Origin: a virus
IMG/VR virus record: IMGVR_UViG_3300024999_000067
Span: 22,589 to 86,588 of that record
Reading direction: 5' to 3' (one strand)
Length of the DNA stretch: 64,000 nt
The notes below the pieces were generated by a model. The model searched no databases. It was given only the letters and a program-made list of their open reading frames with translations, and was not told the DNA's origin. Position numbers and translations under genes: made by a program. Positions 57,612 to 64,000 of this stretch are shown one piece after another. Every line of letters begins with the position of its first letter. Within the stretch, counting starts at the first letter, position 1.

Positions 57612-59266
57612 GTGTTTTCCTCCGTATCCTTAGATTTTTTATCAGGCTTATTTGGTGTTTTATTCCCTTTGTCGGGATTATTCTTCGGATCCTTTGTTTC
57701 CCCACCACCTTCCTGAAGTGATTCAATTTCGATTGTAGTTGGCAATTCAGGGTAATTCTCATCCTCGGTTGCCCGTTGCAGTCTTTTCTTTTTATAATTA
57801 CCAATACCAAGTTTCCTTGCTACCTCTTCATGAGGAATGCCAAGAACTTCAATAAGTGACGGATGCTTTACACCAAGCAGAGCAGAAGCTTTCATATCCA
57901 TATCCGAGATATCCGAGATAGGATATTCAATTGAGATAAGATCATGGGCAAGTTTCTGTACTTTCTTTATTACTGGTTTCTTATTCTTGAAATCTACCAC
58001 TTCCTCTACAGAGTACTCCAGTTTGAATTCAGGTAACACAACATTACGCAGAAGGAACAATGGTCTCCAGAAATCCAACTTCAGGAATCGATCAAAATAG
58101 GCTATCTGGTCATGGATACGATCAGCAGCAGGGCCACGGGAAGCTTTAACACCAGAGAAGGTAGACCCTTTTGTTGCACCAGTTACCATATCTTCAGGCT
58201 TATTCAAACCAGATACAACCATCGACATAATATCGGTATCTGCATCAGATATCTTTGGCAAATTGGGATTAACACATTCCAATGTTATACCAGGAGGAAG
58301 AACAATAGTGCCACCAGGTTTCTTCTTAGCAAATAGACCAGTATTTTTCTTCTGATCATCAGTAAGTTTCAACCATGTCCTGAATGCTTTTGCATCTGAA
58401 ATAGTAGCTACCCACAAATAAGAACCACTTGACTTCTTATGATCTATTTCCCACTTCTTCAGATTTTCGTAATGGGATAACCAGACAAGAGTAGTTCTTA
58501 TATGAGAAACATTTCTTGTGGTGAAAAATCCCTTATCCCATTCGACAATAAATTGATTGAACCCGCCTAACTTGGAAAATTTCCTTGACTTGGATCTTGA
58601 ACCAGAAAGTTTCTTCTCAGTAATACCAGCTTGCTTATACTCTTTCCAGTAATTAGCATACTCAGGGAAATAGGCGATATTAATGGATGGAATGACAATT
58701 GTACCCGTTGGCACTTCTGATACTTCACTATCCTTTAGATCAAATTCGTAGAATAGCGGGAATCCTGCTTTCCTTTTATGGAAAAATATACCAGAGTTCT
58801 TATGCCCTGTGGAAGCAAGAGTTCTTGGACTCATAAAGTCTATTTCCACGAATCCATCATTGTGCAAAGTAAAGCACAAGAACAGTTCCCCCTCGATCCC
58901 TGAACGGGCTACATGCTTGGGTAGGTTTCTGTACAGGGCATTTCGTGGATCTTCTATATGGGCTTTCATTACTTCAGCCACTTTAGGCTGGTCAGAATCC
59001 ATATTAAAGCCGAACCCTGTAAGATTGCCCATGTAGTCCTGGATATGGGTATTGATCTGTGGATTCTCCAGGAACTTCTTCCAACAAAGTTCCTGTAACT
59101 CCCTGAAGTTCTGGTAATCAGAAACCCCTGTTATGGGAAAACCATCTTCATCCAATACCTGAGTTCCTTCCCCTGTGTAATTAGACCATGGCATAGAAGC
59201 AGCCAGTTGTCCCAGTACCTCATCGGGCAAATCATCAATAATCTGGTCAATATCCATCTGTTCCAT
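57608..59266 (-). CDS. Portal protein
   Basis: The 552-residue protein has LEELCWKKFLENPQINTHI-type helices (ELQELCWKKFLENPQINTHI) and VARSGIEGELFLCFTLHNDG, FVEIDFMSPRTLASTGHKNS, then a clip and crown with WVATISDAKAFRTWLK and SGLNKPEDMVTGATKGSTFS. The C-terminus is Lys/Pro/Glu-rich and probably flexible. It lies between terminase and protease as expected. It forms the dodecameric gate for DNA. Confidence 0.8.
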   Translation of the reverse strand: MEQMDIDQIIDDLPDEVLGQLAASMPWSNYTGEGTQVLDEDGFPITGVSDYQNFRELQELCWKKFLENPQINTHIQDYMGNLTGFGFNMDSDQPKVAEVMKAHIEDPRNALYRNLPKHVARSGIEGELFLCFTLHNDGFVEIDFMSPRTLASTGHKNSGIFFHKRKAGFPLFYEFDLKDSEVSEVPTGTIVIPSINIAYFPEYANYWKEYKQAGITEKKLSGSRSKSRKFSKLGGFNQFIVEWDKGFFTTRNVSHIRTTLVWLSHYENLKKWEIDHKKSSGSYLWVATISDAKAFRTWLKLTDDQKKNTGLFAKKKPGGTIVLPPGITLECVNPNLPKISDADTDIMSMVVSGLNKPEDMVTGATKGSTFSGVKASRGPAADRIHDQIAYFDRFLKLDFWRPLFLLRNVVLPEFKLEYSVEEVVDFKNKKPVIKKVQKLAHDLISIEYPISDISDMDMKASALLGVKHPSLIEVLGIPHEEVARKLGIGNYKKKRLQRATEDENYPELPTTIEIESLQEGGGETKDPKNNPDKGNKTPNKPDKKSKDTEENT

Positions 59267-61080
59267 TAATATTCTCCCTTTGTTTCTTCATAATACATTG
59301 TACCAAAATTAACATCGGCACTTCTGGATTTAAAATCTTCAGGCCCAAGGTTCCTTCCACCGTAAACTGCATTAGCTAAACTATAAATAGCGTCATCTTG
59401 GATGCCCCATTTCTCTGTCTTTTCAGGGGAACCATACCATTTTTTAAACGGGTTATGGTCAAATCTTTTGGCTTCTTCTTCAAGAATATCTGGTCCTTTG
59501 GCTCCCGGTACATATACTTTGGGAGTCTTGAACAATCCATTTTTGTATAAAGAATAGAGTTCTGAGAACATTTGACGTTGCCGGTCATACGTCGGAGAAA
59601 TAACTTCCAAAGCAATCTCATTTTCCGCACACCATTCACCCATATCCCACATACCCCATCTTTCAGAGCATAACGTATCCAAACCGTCAAATACGTCCAC
59701 CATTCTCTTCAAAACGTCCTTGATATCGTTAAGATCATTACTGGCAACGTGTGCCAAATGCATTAAAAAGTAGATATATTTCTTTACGGAACCATCTTCC
59801 AGGTAAGCATCAGGGTTATTTTTACTGTTTGGAAGCCCTTTTGCGGTCAGTGTAAGGATAGTTTTGGCCCCTGCCATCTTGTTTAACTTCAATGGATCTG
59901 CTCTATCTATCCCTGCACATAGGGCCCAATCGGTCTTAAATACATCGGTTAAACGCTGCAAATCGGTCAAATCGGACATTTTGGCATGCATGGAACCGTC
60001 ATGCAAGACGTATATTTGATCGATTTTCATCAAATCTTTCTTCAAATATGGTGCGGATAATGCCCTATCCCTGCCTATTTTCTCGTCCCGATCCCCTATT
60101 AACTCTAGTTTTTGGATAGTTTTTATGGTCTCCACAAGTTGATTCTGCATTCCAAGCGTATTATTTACCCCAATATAGTGGGTGGCTTCAACCAAATCAG
60201 CAGTAAACATAGCTTTACTGCCCGCATCCCATGTATTTTTGAAGTAACGGGCAAAATCTGCTTCGGGAAACTTGGATTTATAGGAATCTAGTTGCTGTTG
60301 GGTCATTTGCGGGTTCCAGAAGTCTTTAGAAGACCCCTCTGGACTGCAACGAAAATGAAAGAATAGTGCTGGGTCTTCACCACGACTATATGTCTGGTAC
60401 AATTTATACAGGATATGGCTTTTCTCAGATACGGTACTATCGATAACACCCAAAGCGTTCGGTATATTACGGATACTACCATCCAACTGTACAAAGAATT
60501 TCGGATTATTCATATCGAACATCTCCGAGAAGGTGTATCCGGATACGTTCGACACGATACCACTGAATGACGAGATACTTTTAATGAAAGAGCCAATATT
60601 ACCACTCTTGTCTCTCATCCGTATTTCTTTCTCTTGCACATTACGTTTACCAACTATCCGCAATAACTTCGGGCTATTCAAAATGATATCCCGCATAATA
60701 TCATAATGGACAAACTTGGTCTGTTCCTTACTATTGGCACCCAGCATGATCTGTTGCCTGGGGAAACAGAAGAATTTCCATAACTGTATCAGACACGCGA
60801 AAAGCGATTTCCCTTCACCTCGGGGCCAGCAAAATATGATCAATCTATGGATAAACTTACCATCTATCATCCGTAAAGCGTCTTCGGCAACAAGTTTCTG
60901 GGCTTCCCACATCTCCCAGTATGATCTACCAGTACTAGGATTTGGATCCCTGCTCATATCAGCGACAGGAATCCAGGTAGCTATAGTTTCCCCTTCCCGG
61001 AAGATTGGTAAACAGATATGGTCCTCTACCCACAGCCCAAACCCTTCTCCACCATTACGATACTCAGTAATGGTTCTCAT
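59266..61080 (-). CDS. Terminase large subunit
   Basis: The 604-residue protein has a Walker A-like WPRGEGKS (about residues 84-91), a coupling region SSFSGIVSNVSGYTFSEMFD with acidic residues equivalent to Walker B, and a C-terminal RNase H-like nuclease with acidic residues (AGIDRADPLKLN, FDGLDTLCSERWG, WGIQDDAIYSLANAVYGG). It would package DNA through the portal and cut it. It overlaps the portal gene by one base. Confidence 0.85.
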   Translation of the reverse strand: MRTITEYRNGGEGFGLWVEDHICLPIFREGETIATWIPVADMSRDPNPSTGRSYWEMWEAQKLVAEDALRMIDGKFIHRLIIFCWPRGEGKSLFACLIQLWKFFCFPRQQIMLGANSKEQTKFVHYDIMRDIILNSPKLLRIVGKRNVQEKEIRMRDKSGNIGSFIKSISSFSGIVSNVSGYTFSEMFDMNNPKFFVQLDGSIRNIPNALGVIDSTVSEKSHILYKLYQTYSRGEDPALFFHFRCSPEGSSKDFWNPQMTQQQLDSYKSKFPEADFARYFKNTWDAGSKAMFTADLVEATHYIGVNNTLGMQNQLVETIKTIQKLELIGDRDEKIGRDRALSAPYLKKDLMKIDQIYVLHDGSMHAKMSDLTDLQRLTDVFKTDWALCAGIDRADPLKLNKMAGAKTILTLTAKGLPNSKNNPDAYLEDGSVKKYIYFLMHLAHVASNDLNDIKDVLKRMVDVFDGLDTLCSERWGMWDMGEWCAENEIALEVISPTYDRQRQMFSELYSLYKNGLFKTPKVYVPGAKGPDILEEEAKRFDHNPFKKWYGSPEKTEKWGIQDDAIYSLANAVYGGRNLGPEDFKSRSADVNFGTMYYEETKGEY

Positions 61081-61382
61081 ACAATTCCATGCTCCGAAAT
61101 AGGTACAGTTTGTCCAGCTAGTTTATGGGTACAGTCACCAAGAAATTGGATCATTCCTGCCTTCACAAAGCAATGGCAAACATGGTTAATACTATGTTCT
61201 TCTCTACCATCAGTCCATCTTGTCAACGCAGACGGGCTAAAGGTAGGAGAATCCACTGATTTATCCCAAGTCCAGCTACCCGCCTTATTCACAAATATGC
61301 GGTGCAGGGTTTCACAACCGGGACATTGCCAACCTATACTACCATCTTCCAGTTCAACCAATACTTTACTTATAGCTTTCAT
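61077..61382 (-). CDS. DUF6527-family protein
   Basis: The 101-residue protein has GWQCPGCETLHRIFV, SWTWDKSVDSPTFSPSALTR and CHCFVKAGMIQFLGDCTHKLAGQTV, the Cys/His pattern of a widespread phage family recalled as DUF6527. It probably binds zinc. Members often lie by terminase genes. No function is known. Both ends overlap neighbours by 4 bases. Confidence 0.7.
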   Translation of the reverse strand: MKAISKVLVELEDGSIGWQCPGCETLHRIFVNKAGSWTWDKSVDSPTFSPSALTRWTDGREEHSINHVCHCFVKAGMIQFLGDCTHKLAGQTVPISEHGIV

Positions 61383-61951
61383 ACCCTATTCCTCGTCTTA
61401 CGGATTACCTTCGGTGCCTCTCCCTCAAACAACTTATCGTAATAACCAGTGTTACCAAGAACATCATCCCCTTCCCCACCCTTACCAAAATCACTGCTGA
61501 AACTCTCAGCAAGATCATTTATATTCAGGTTAATACTCCGGATGGTTTCCCTTATCTCTCTAAACAACGGGTTCACTTGCACACTACCTTTATCGGTTAA
61601 AGTGGTTACAGGTCTACCATGGTTAGCTATCTTCAACGATACCAAATGACTAAATAACGGTATCAACTCAAACCCAATCCGAAACAAAGCCTGCTTATCT
61701 TCGGCATTCACGGAACCCATAAAATGCCGATACACGTAATCCAGATACTCCTTCCGCACTCCACACAAACTCCCCTCTTCTATATAGGGGCAAGTAGCAG
61801 CTATCTGGCAATAGTGGACGTCGCACTGTGGAACAGCGTCCCACATCACTACAGGTATTCCCTCGGTAGTGGCTCCCTTGACAATTGGTATAGTGCCCAT
61901 CCTTTCTTTTGTTCCCCTGGCACTGTGGGGTTGCGGTCCTCGTTTTCCCAT
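61379..61951 (-). CDS. Terminase small subunit
   Basis: The 190-residue protein starts MGKRGPQPHSARGTKERMG, a basic arm as in P27-type small terminases, and has a helical VNPLFREIRETIRSINLNIN segment, given only in part. The middle has an additional Cys cluster (CDVHYCQIAATCPYIEEGSLC), which may bind zinc. The C-terminus (APKVIRKTRNRV) is basic. It would recognise the packaging site and load the large subunit. Confidence 0.75.
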   Translation of the reverse strand: MGKRGPQPHSARGTKERMGTIPIVKGATTEGIPVVMWDAVPQCDVHYCQIAATCPYIEEGSLCGVRKEYLDYVYRHFMGSVNAEDKQALFRIGFELIPLFSHLVSLKIANHGRPVTTLTDKGSVQVNPLFREIRETIRSINLNINDLAESFSSDFGKGGEGDDVLGNTGYYDKLFEGEAPKVIRKTRNRV

Positions 61952-62106
61952 TATCTAAACTCTGGATACTCGCTGAAGAAAGCTTCTTCGGGAGTCATGC
62001 CAGCCTCATAAGGTATAATCCAATCAGCAATAGATATCAGTTCTCCGTACTCTGCCGATATAAGTGTAAGGTGTTCGTACCATTCATCAAAAGTTCTCTT
62101 AGACAT
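61951..62106 (-). CDS. 51-residue acidic protein, first gene of the leftward late block
   Basis: GGAGG lies six bases before ATG 62106. The product (MSKRTFDEWYEHLTLISAEY, ADWIIPYEAGMTPEEAFFSE) is acidic and helical and overlaps the small terminase start by one base. It is the first gene after the late promoter. No family is recognised. Confidence 0.55.
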   Translation of the reverse strand: MSKRTFDEWYEHLTLISAEYGELISIADWIIPYEAGMTPEEAFFSEYPEFR

Positions 62107-62136
62107 ACAAGACCTCCATTGGTTAAGGTTACTTGG

Positions 62137-62165
62137 ATGATATCTCTTCTGTTATATATTGTCAA
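62137..62165 (-). promoter_or_regulatory. Strong leftward late promoter
   Basis: Reading leftward, TTGACA (62165-62160) and TATCAT (62142-62137) are separated by 17 bases, close to the sigma70 consensus. The first gene start is about 30 bases downstream with a good ribosome binding site. This would drive the whole head, tail and lysis block. Confidence 0.75.
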
Positions 62166-62535
62166 GGATATGTTTGATATAAAGTATTCTGCTGAGAATT
62201 TTGCTTCGGCATTTGATTGTAGAGGGATAGTGTAGGGGAACGTATGCAGGAGGGAGAAAGAAGGGTTACCGCTAAAGGTTTCAGATGACGGCTATACGGT
62301 CTCCACAAATTGAGAAAGGGTATAGGTGCTAGGGATTGGAAATGGTGGGGGCAAAGTCTGTGGTGGAAGGTTGCAGGTGCAGGCGAAAGGTTACTTCTAC
62401 AGGAGCAAGCTAAAGGCGGCAGGTGCTGGGAGACCAGTACAGTTACGTTTGGCGGAAACCCAGGGAAAATATTGTGGGGTGGACCCCATACAGGGGTACA
62501 GGGACGTACACAGCGAAAATAAAGGGGTGTCCCTC
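62166..62535 (+). other. Purine-rich non-coding region of the divergent control segment
   Basis: About 370 bases lack a convincing gene. Frames on either strand are low complexity and have no ribosome binding site. The plus strand is rich in G and A (GGGAGAAAGAAGGG, AAATGGTGGGGGC). AGGTGC followed by a G-rich tail occurs three times (near 62326, 62376 and 62420). It could hold an origin, a packaging (cos/pac) site or repressor sites, and lies next to the small terminase gene. Confidence 0.45.
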
Positions 62536-62564
62536 TTGACCTCTTGATCAATAAAATTGATAAC
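62536..62564 (+). promoter_or_regulatory. Candidate rightward promoter
   Basis: TTGACC and GATAAC are spaced by 17 bases. The spacer contains ATCAAT-AAA-ATTGAT, an inverted repeat that could bind a repressor. Transcription from here would begin at the start of the structured leader. The -10 box is weak. Confidence 0.5.
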
Positions 62565-62566
62565 AA

Positions 62567-62726
62567 CTGAGAGTAGTCGAAACCTGATTGTCATCTCTCA
62601 GCTACATAGTCAGACCTTAATCAGGTTACATAAAAGCTTGACAACCAAATGAGGTTGTCAGGAGTGTAAAAGGCGAGTGAACACAGCAGACAAAGCAACG
62701 ATTGAGCCTGTATCGTTGCTTTGTCT
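62567..62726 (+). ncRNA. Structured leader or small RNA with pseudoknot pattern
   Basis: Two stems interleave: CTGAGAG (62567-62573) with CTCTCAG (62595-62601), and AACCTGATT (62581-62589) with AATCAGGTT (62619-62627), the order expected of an H-type pseudoknot. A hairpin TGACAACC/GGTTGTCA (62639-62660) follows. Then comes a 15-bp perfect hairpin (AGACAAAGCAACGAT at 62688-62702, partner at 62712-62726). The last stem could be a terminator or attenuator, with a weak U-rich tail. No known riboswitch class is recognised. Confidence 0.5.
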
Positions 62727-62759
62727 TAACTCTAATCAACAGGCTATTGAGGTTACACA

Positions 62760-63293
62760 ATGAATTTATTCGAGACTGCTAATGCAATCAAAGAGGCTAA
62801 AGAGGCTAAGGCTAGAAAGGCATCACAGGGTTCATCTCCTGACACCTTGACAGTCCCTTACTTCAAGGGGATAGTACGCAAGGGCGACAAGTACTCTGTT
62901 AGCCTTATGCCTCATGTTGTTGAGGAAAAAGGAATTATCGTAAGCGCAGAACCTGTAGCAATTCAGGTCAAACCCTTGACAGGTTCATTCTTGATCAGCT
63001 ACTTTTCCTGCCTTGCCTATCAATTGTGTAAGCACAATACAAAGGTTGTAGGCAAAAAGGTTGTAGCAGATGAGCAGCCCTTAACTGTGTTTGTTGTAGA
63101 AGCATTGTTGAGGATTGAAGGTTTTAGCCTTGACGATTACGCGCAGGGTAAAACGAAAGGTTCAGTAAGAATCGCTTCACACTTGAAAGCAATCGCAGAG
63201 CAGCGAGACTTGAAAGTCTCTGTAGATGCTAAAACAGGTATCATATCAGGCATCACTGATAAGATCGCCTGTCAAGTACTGAGTGCAATTTAA
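62760..63293 (+). CDS. 177-residue protein of unknown function, first rightward gene
   Basis: The start MNLFETANAIKEAKEAKARK is a charged helix, followed by a beta-alpha domain (PYFKGIVRKGDKYSVSLMPH, FVVEALLRIEGFSLDDYAQG, SVRIASHLKAIAEQRDLKVS). A GAGG site lies seven bases before the ATG. It follows the structured leader and may be an early gene. No family is recognised. Confidence 0.6.
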   Translation: MNLFETANAIKEAKEAKARKASQGSSPDTLTVPYFKGIVRKGDKYSVSLMPHVVEEKGIIVSAEPVAIQVKPLTGSFLISYFSCLAYQLCKHNTKVVGKKVVADEQPLTVFVVEALLRIEGFSLDDYAQGKTKGSVRIASHLKAIAEQRDLKVSVDAKTGIISGITDKIACQVLSAI

Positions 63294-63304
63294 ATCTTAA
63301 TATT

Positions 63305-63330
63305 CCCCTGCTATCGAAAGGTAGCAGGGG
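63305..63330 (+). promoter_or_regulatory. Stable hairpin with GAAA tetraloop before short genes
   Basis: CCCCTGCTATC, GAAA and GGTAGCAGGGG form an 11-pair stem (one T-G) with a GNRA loop, 12 bases after the stop of the previous gene and 15 bases before the next start. No U-run follows, so an mRNA processing or stabilising role fits better than a terminator. Confidence 0.6.
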
Positions 63331-63344
63331 ATAGGAGAAACACT

Positions 63345-63440
63345 ATGCAGGCTATAGGTTACTTGATGTTAGTCGCAATTCCTGTCTTGTATTTCTTGTA
63401 CAAGGTAATTGAGTTATCGCAGCATATTCCTGTCAGGTGA
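63345..63440 (+). CDS. 31-residue single-span membrane peptide
   Basis: AGGAG lies before ATG 63345. The product (MQAIGYLMLVAIPVLYFLYK, then VIELSQHIPVR) is one membrane helix with a polar end. It may be an early host-takeover peptide. No family is recognised. Confidence 0.5.
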   Translation: MQAIGYLMLVAIPVLYFLYKVIELSQHIPVR

Positions 63441-63444
63441 AACG

Positions 63445-63618
63445 ATGACACATATCGAAAGGGAGTTTATCAGGAACGTCGATCTTCTCCCTTTCGACGT
63501 TCCCTTTGACTATTACGATAATTGTACAGCGTCTGAGATACAATTATCAGGACACGAAATAAGCTTGATTGAGATCATAGATAGTTTATCAGGCTATAAC
63601 CTTGAGGTACAGGAATGA
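63445..63618 (+). CDS. 57-residue acidic protein of unknown function
   Basis: The ATG at 63445 follows AGGTG five bases upstream; the longer in-frame start at 63409 lies inside the membrane-peptide gene. The product (MTHIEREFIRNVDLLPFDVP, ISLIEIIDSLSGYNLEVQE) is acidic. It overlaps the next start (ATGA). Confidence 0.5.
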   Translation: MTHIEREFIRNVDLLPFDVPFDYYDNCTASEIQLSGHEISLIEIIDSLSGYNLEVQE

Positions 63619-63716
63619 AGAAACAAAAGAAAGAATTGACTGCATACGAAGTCTTTGCAGTTTACAGAATAGTGATAGGGATAATCATTGTATTAACAAT
63701 GTGCATTAACCTGTAA
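63615..63716 (+). CDS. 33-residue single-span membrane peptide
   Basis: The ATG overlaps the previous stop. The product has a Lys-rich start (MKKQKKELTAYEVFAVY) and one membrane helix (IVIGIIIVLTMCINL). Translational coupling with the previous gene is likely. Function unknown. Confidence 0.45.
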   Translation: MKKQKKELTAYEVFAVYRIVIGIIIVLTMCINL

Positions 63717-64000
63717 CAAAAACGACCTGATCATGTCGCTAAACTGATCATTTTTACGCCCTGTTTTCCAGTAACCGCTTACTTGTACTTTTCTCGACCT
63801 TTCCCTTATACCCTACAGATTTTCTGTTTTGTATCCTACCTCTGGCTTTTCACTGGTCATTTTCCCCTATAGCGGTTAAGCCGCTATTCACCGCTATTCC
63901 CTGTCGTTTCTCTATTTCCCCTGTCGCTGGCATCGGTTTTGGGTACTTGTCTGGTACGATCAACCGCCGTCGCCAACCCGTTACCTTCCCCTTATCCACT
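63717..64000 (+). other. Pyrimidine-rich non-coding end region
   Basis: No gene is visible in the last 284 bases. The plus strand is rich in C and T (mirroring the purine-rich stretch at 62.2-62.5 kb), with a direct repeat CCGCTATTC (two copies near 63.88-63.9 kb) and GCGGTTAAGCCGC, an inverted repeat. It continues beyond the window. It may carry an origin, a terminus or control elements. Confidence 0.4.

Noticed and set aside
62162-62566. Long minus-strand frame of 134 codons, plus several 65-73 codon frames on both strands
   Set aside because: They are Pro/Leu/Ser-rich with no ribosome binding site, and arise from the purine-rich bias of the region.
1-64000. CRISPR arrays, rRNA genes, insertion sequences, integrase and attachment sites
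   Set aside because: No regularly spaced direct repeats, rRNA-like segments, transposase motifs or tyrosine/serine integrase motifs were seen. Lysogeny cannot be judged from this window.

Overview
The window is a contiguous piece of a tailed double-stranded DNA phage genome (or a prophage-like contig) of moderate A+T content. No bacterial housekeeping genes are visible. The head genes are of the phage lambda type: an HK97-fold E-like capsid protein, a D-like decoration protein, an S49 protease with a nested scaffold, and a G/GT frameshift. No contractile sheath gene is visible, so a long non-contractile tail (siphovirus) is the best reading. Lipoprotein signal peptides in the lysis region and a muramidase endolysin point to a Gram-negative host, but the host cannot be named from the sequence.

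Layout. (1) 1-22.4 kb, plus strand: tightly packed, mostly overlapping genes for DNA metabolism. They include a partial methyltransferase, an HNH-AP2 homing endonuclease, a DpdA-like transglycosylase split by a LAGLIDADG intein, a sliding clamp and clamp loader, a uracil-glycosylase/exonuclease/family A polymerase fusion, an ssDNA-binding protein, a RecA-like recombinase, a 5'-3' exonuclease, a PD-(D/E)XK nuclease, an ATP-dependent ligase, a papain-like protease, MazG-like proteins, SbcD and a split SbcC, and a thymidylate-synthase-like enzyme. A leucine-type tRNA-like element lies at 12.7 kb. (2) 22.4-27.5 kb, minus strand: ferredoxin, GH108 endolysin, secreted HNH nuclease, membrane and holin-like proteins, a CheY-like receiver protein and several lipoproteins. 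(3) 27.5-30.4 kb, minus: a diversity-generating retroelement (DGR) with its C-type-lectin-like target gene. Its reverse transcriptase lacks the N-terminal part, and no template repeat was found. (4) 30.4-42.2 kb, minus: tail tip and receptor-binding genes. They include an SGNH hydrolase, LamG domains, a hub protein with 14-residue repeats, and three related SVTY proteins. Several G+C-rich patches here look like acquired modules. (5) 42.2-62.1 kb, minus: a 2346-residue tape measure, a frameshifted tail chaperone, tail tube, connectors, capsid, decoration, protease/scaffold, portal and terminase. The order is the usual one read from right to left. (6) 62.1-64.0 kb: a divergent control region with a strong leftward promoter, a purine-rich non-coding stretch, a structured rightward leader, and four short genes of unknown function on the plus strand.

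The two long gene blocks converge at 22.4 kb, where a leftward intrinsic terminator overlaps the ferredoxin stop. Late leftward transcription can be traced to two good sigma70-type promoters (62.15 and 57.6 kb) and one weaker one (33.36 kb). The replication proteins would form an almost self-sufficient replisome, although no helicase or primase is seen here. DpdA, the thymidylate-synthase-like protein and the polymerase-linked uracil glycosylase together suggest non-standard bases in phage DNA, with DpdA the strongest indication.
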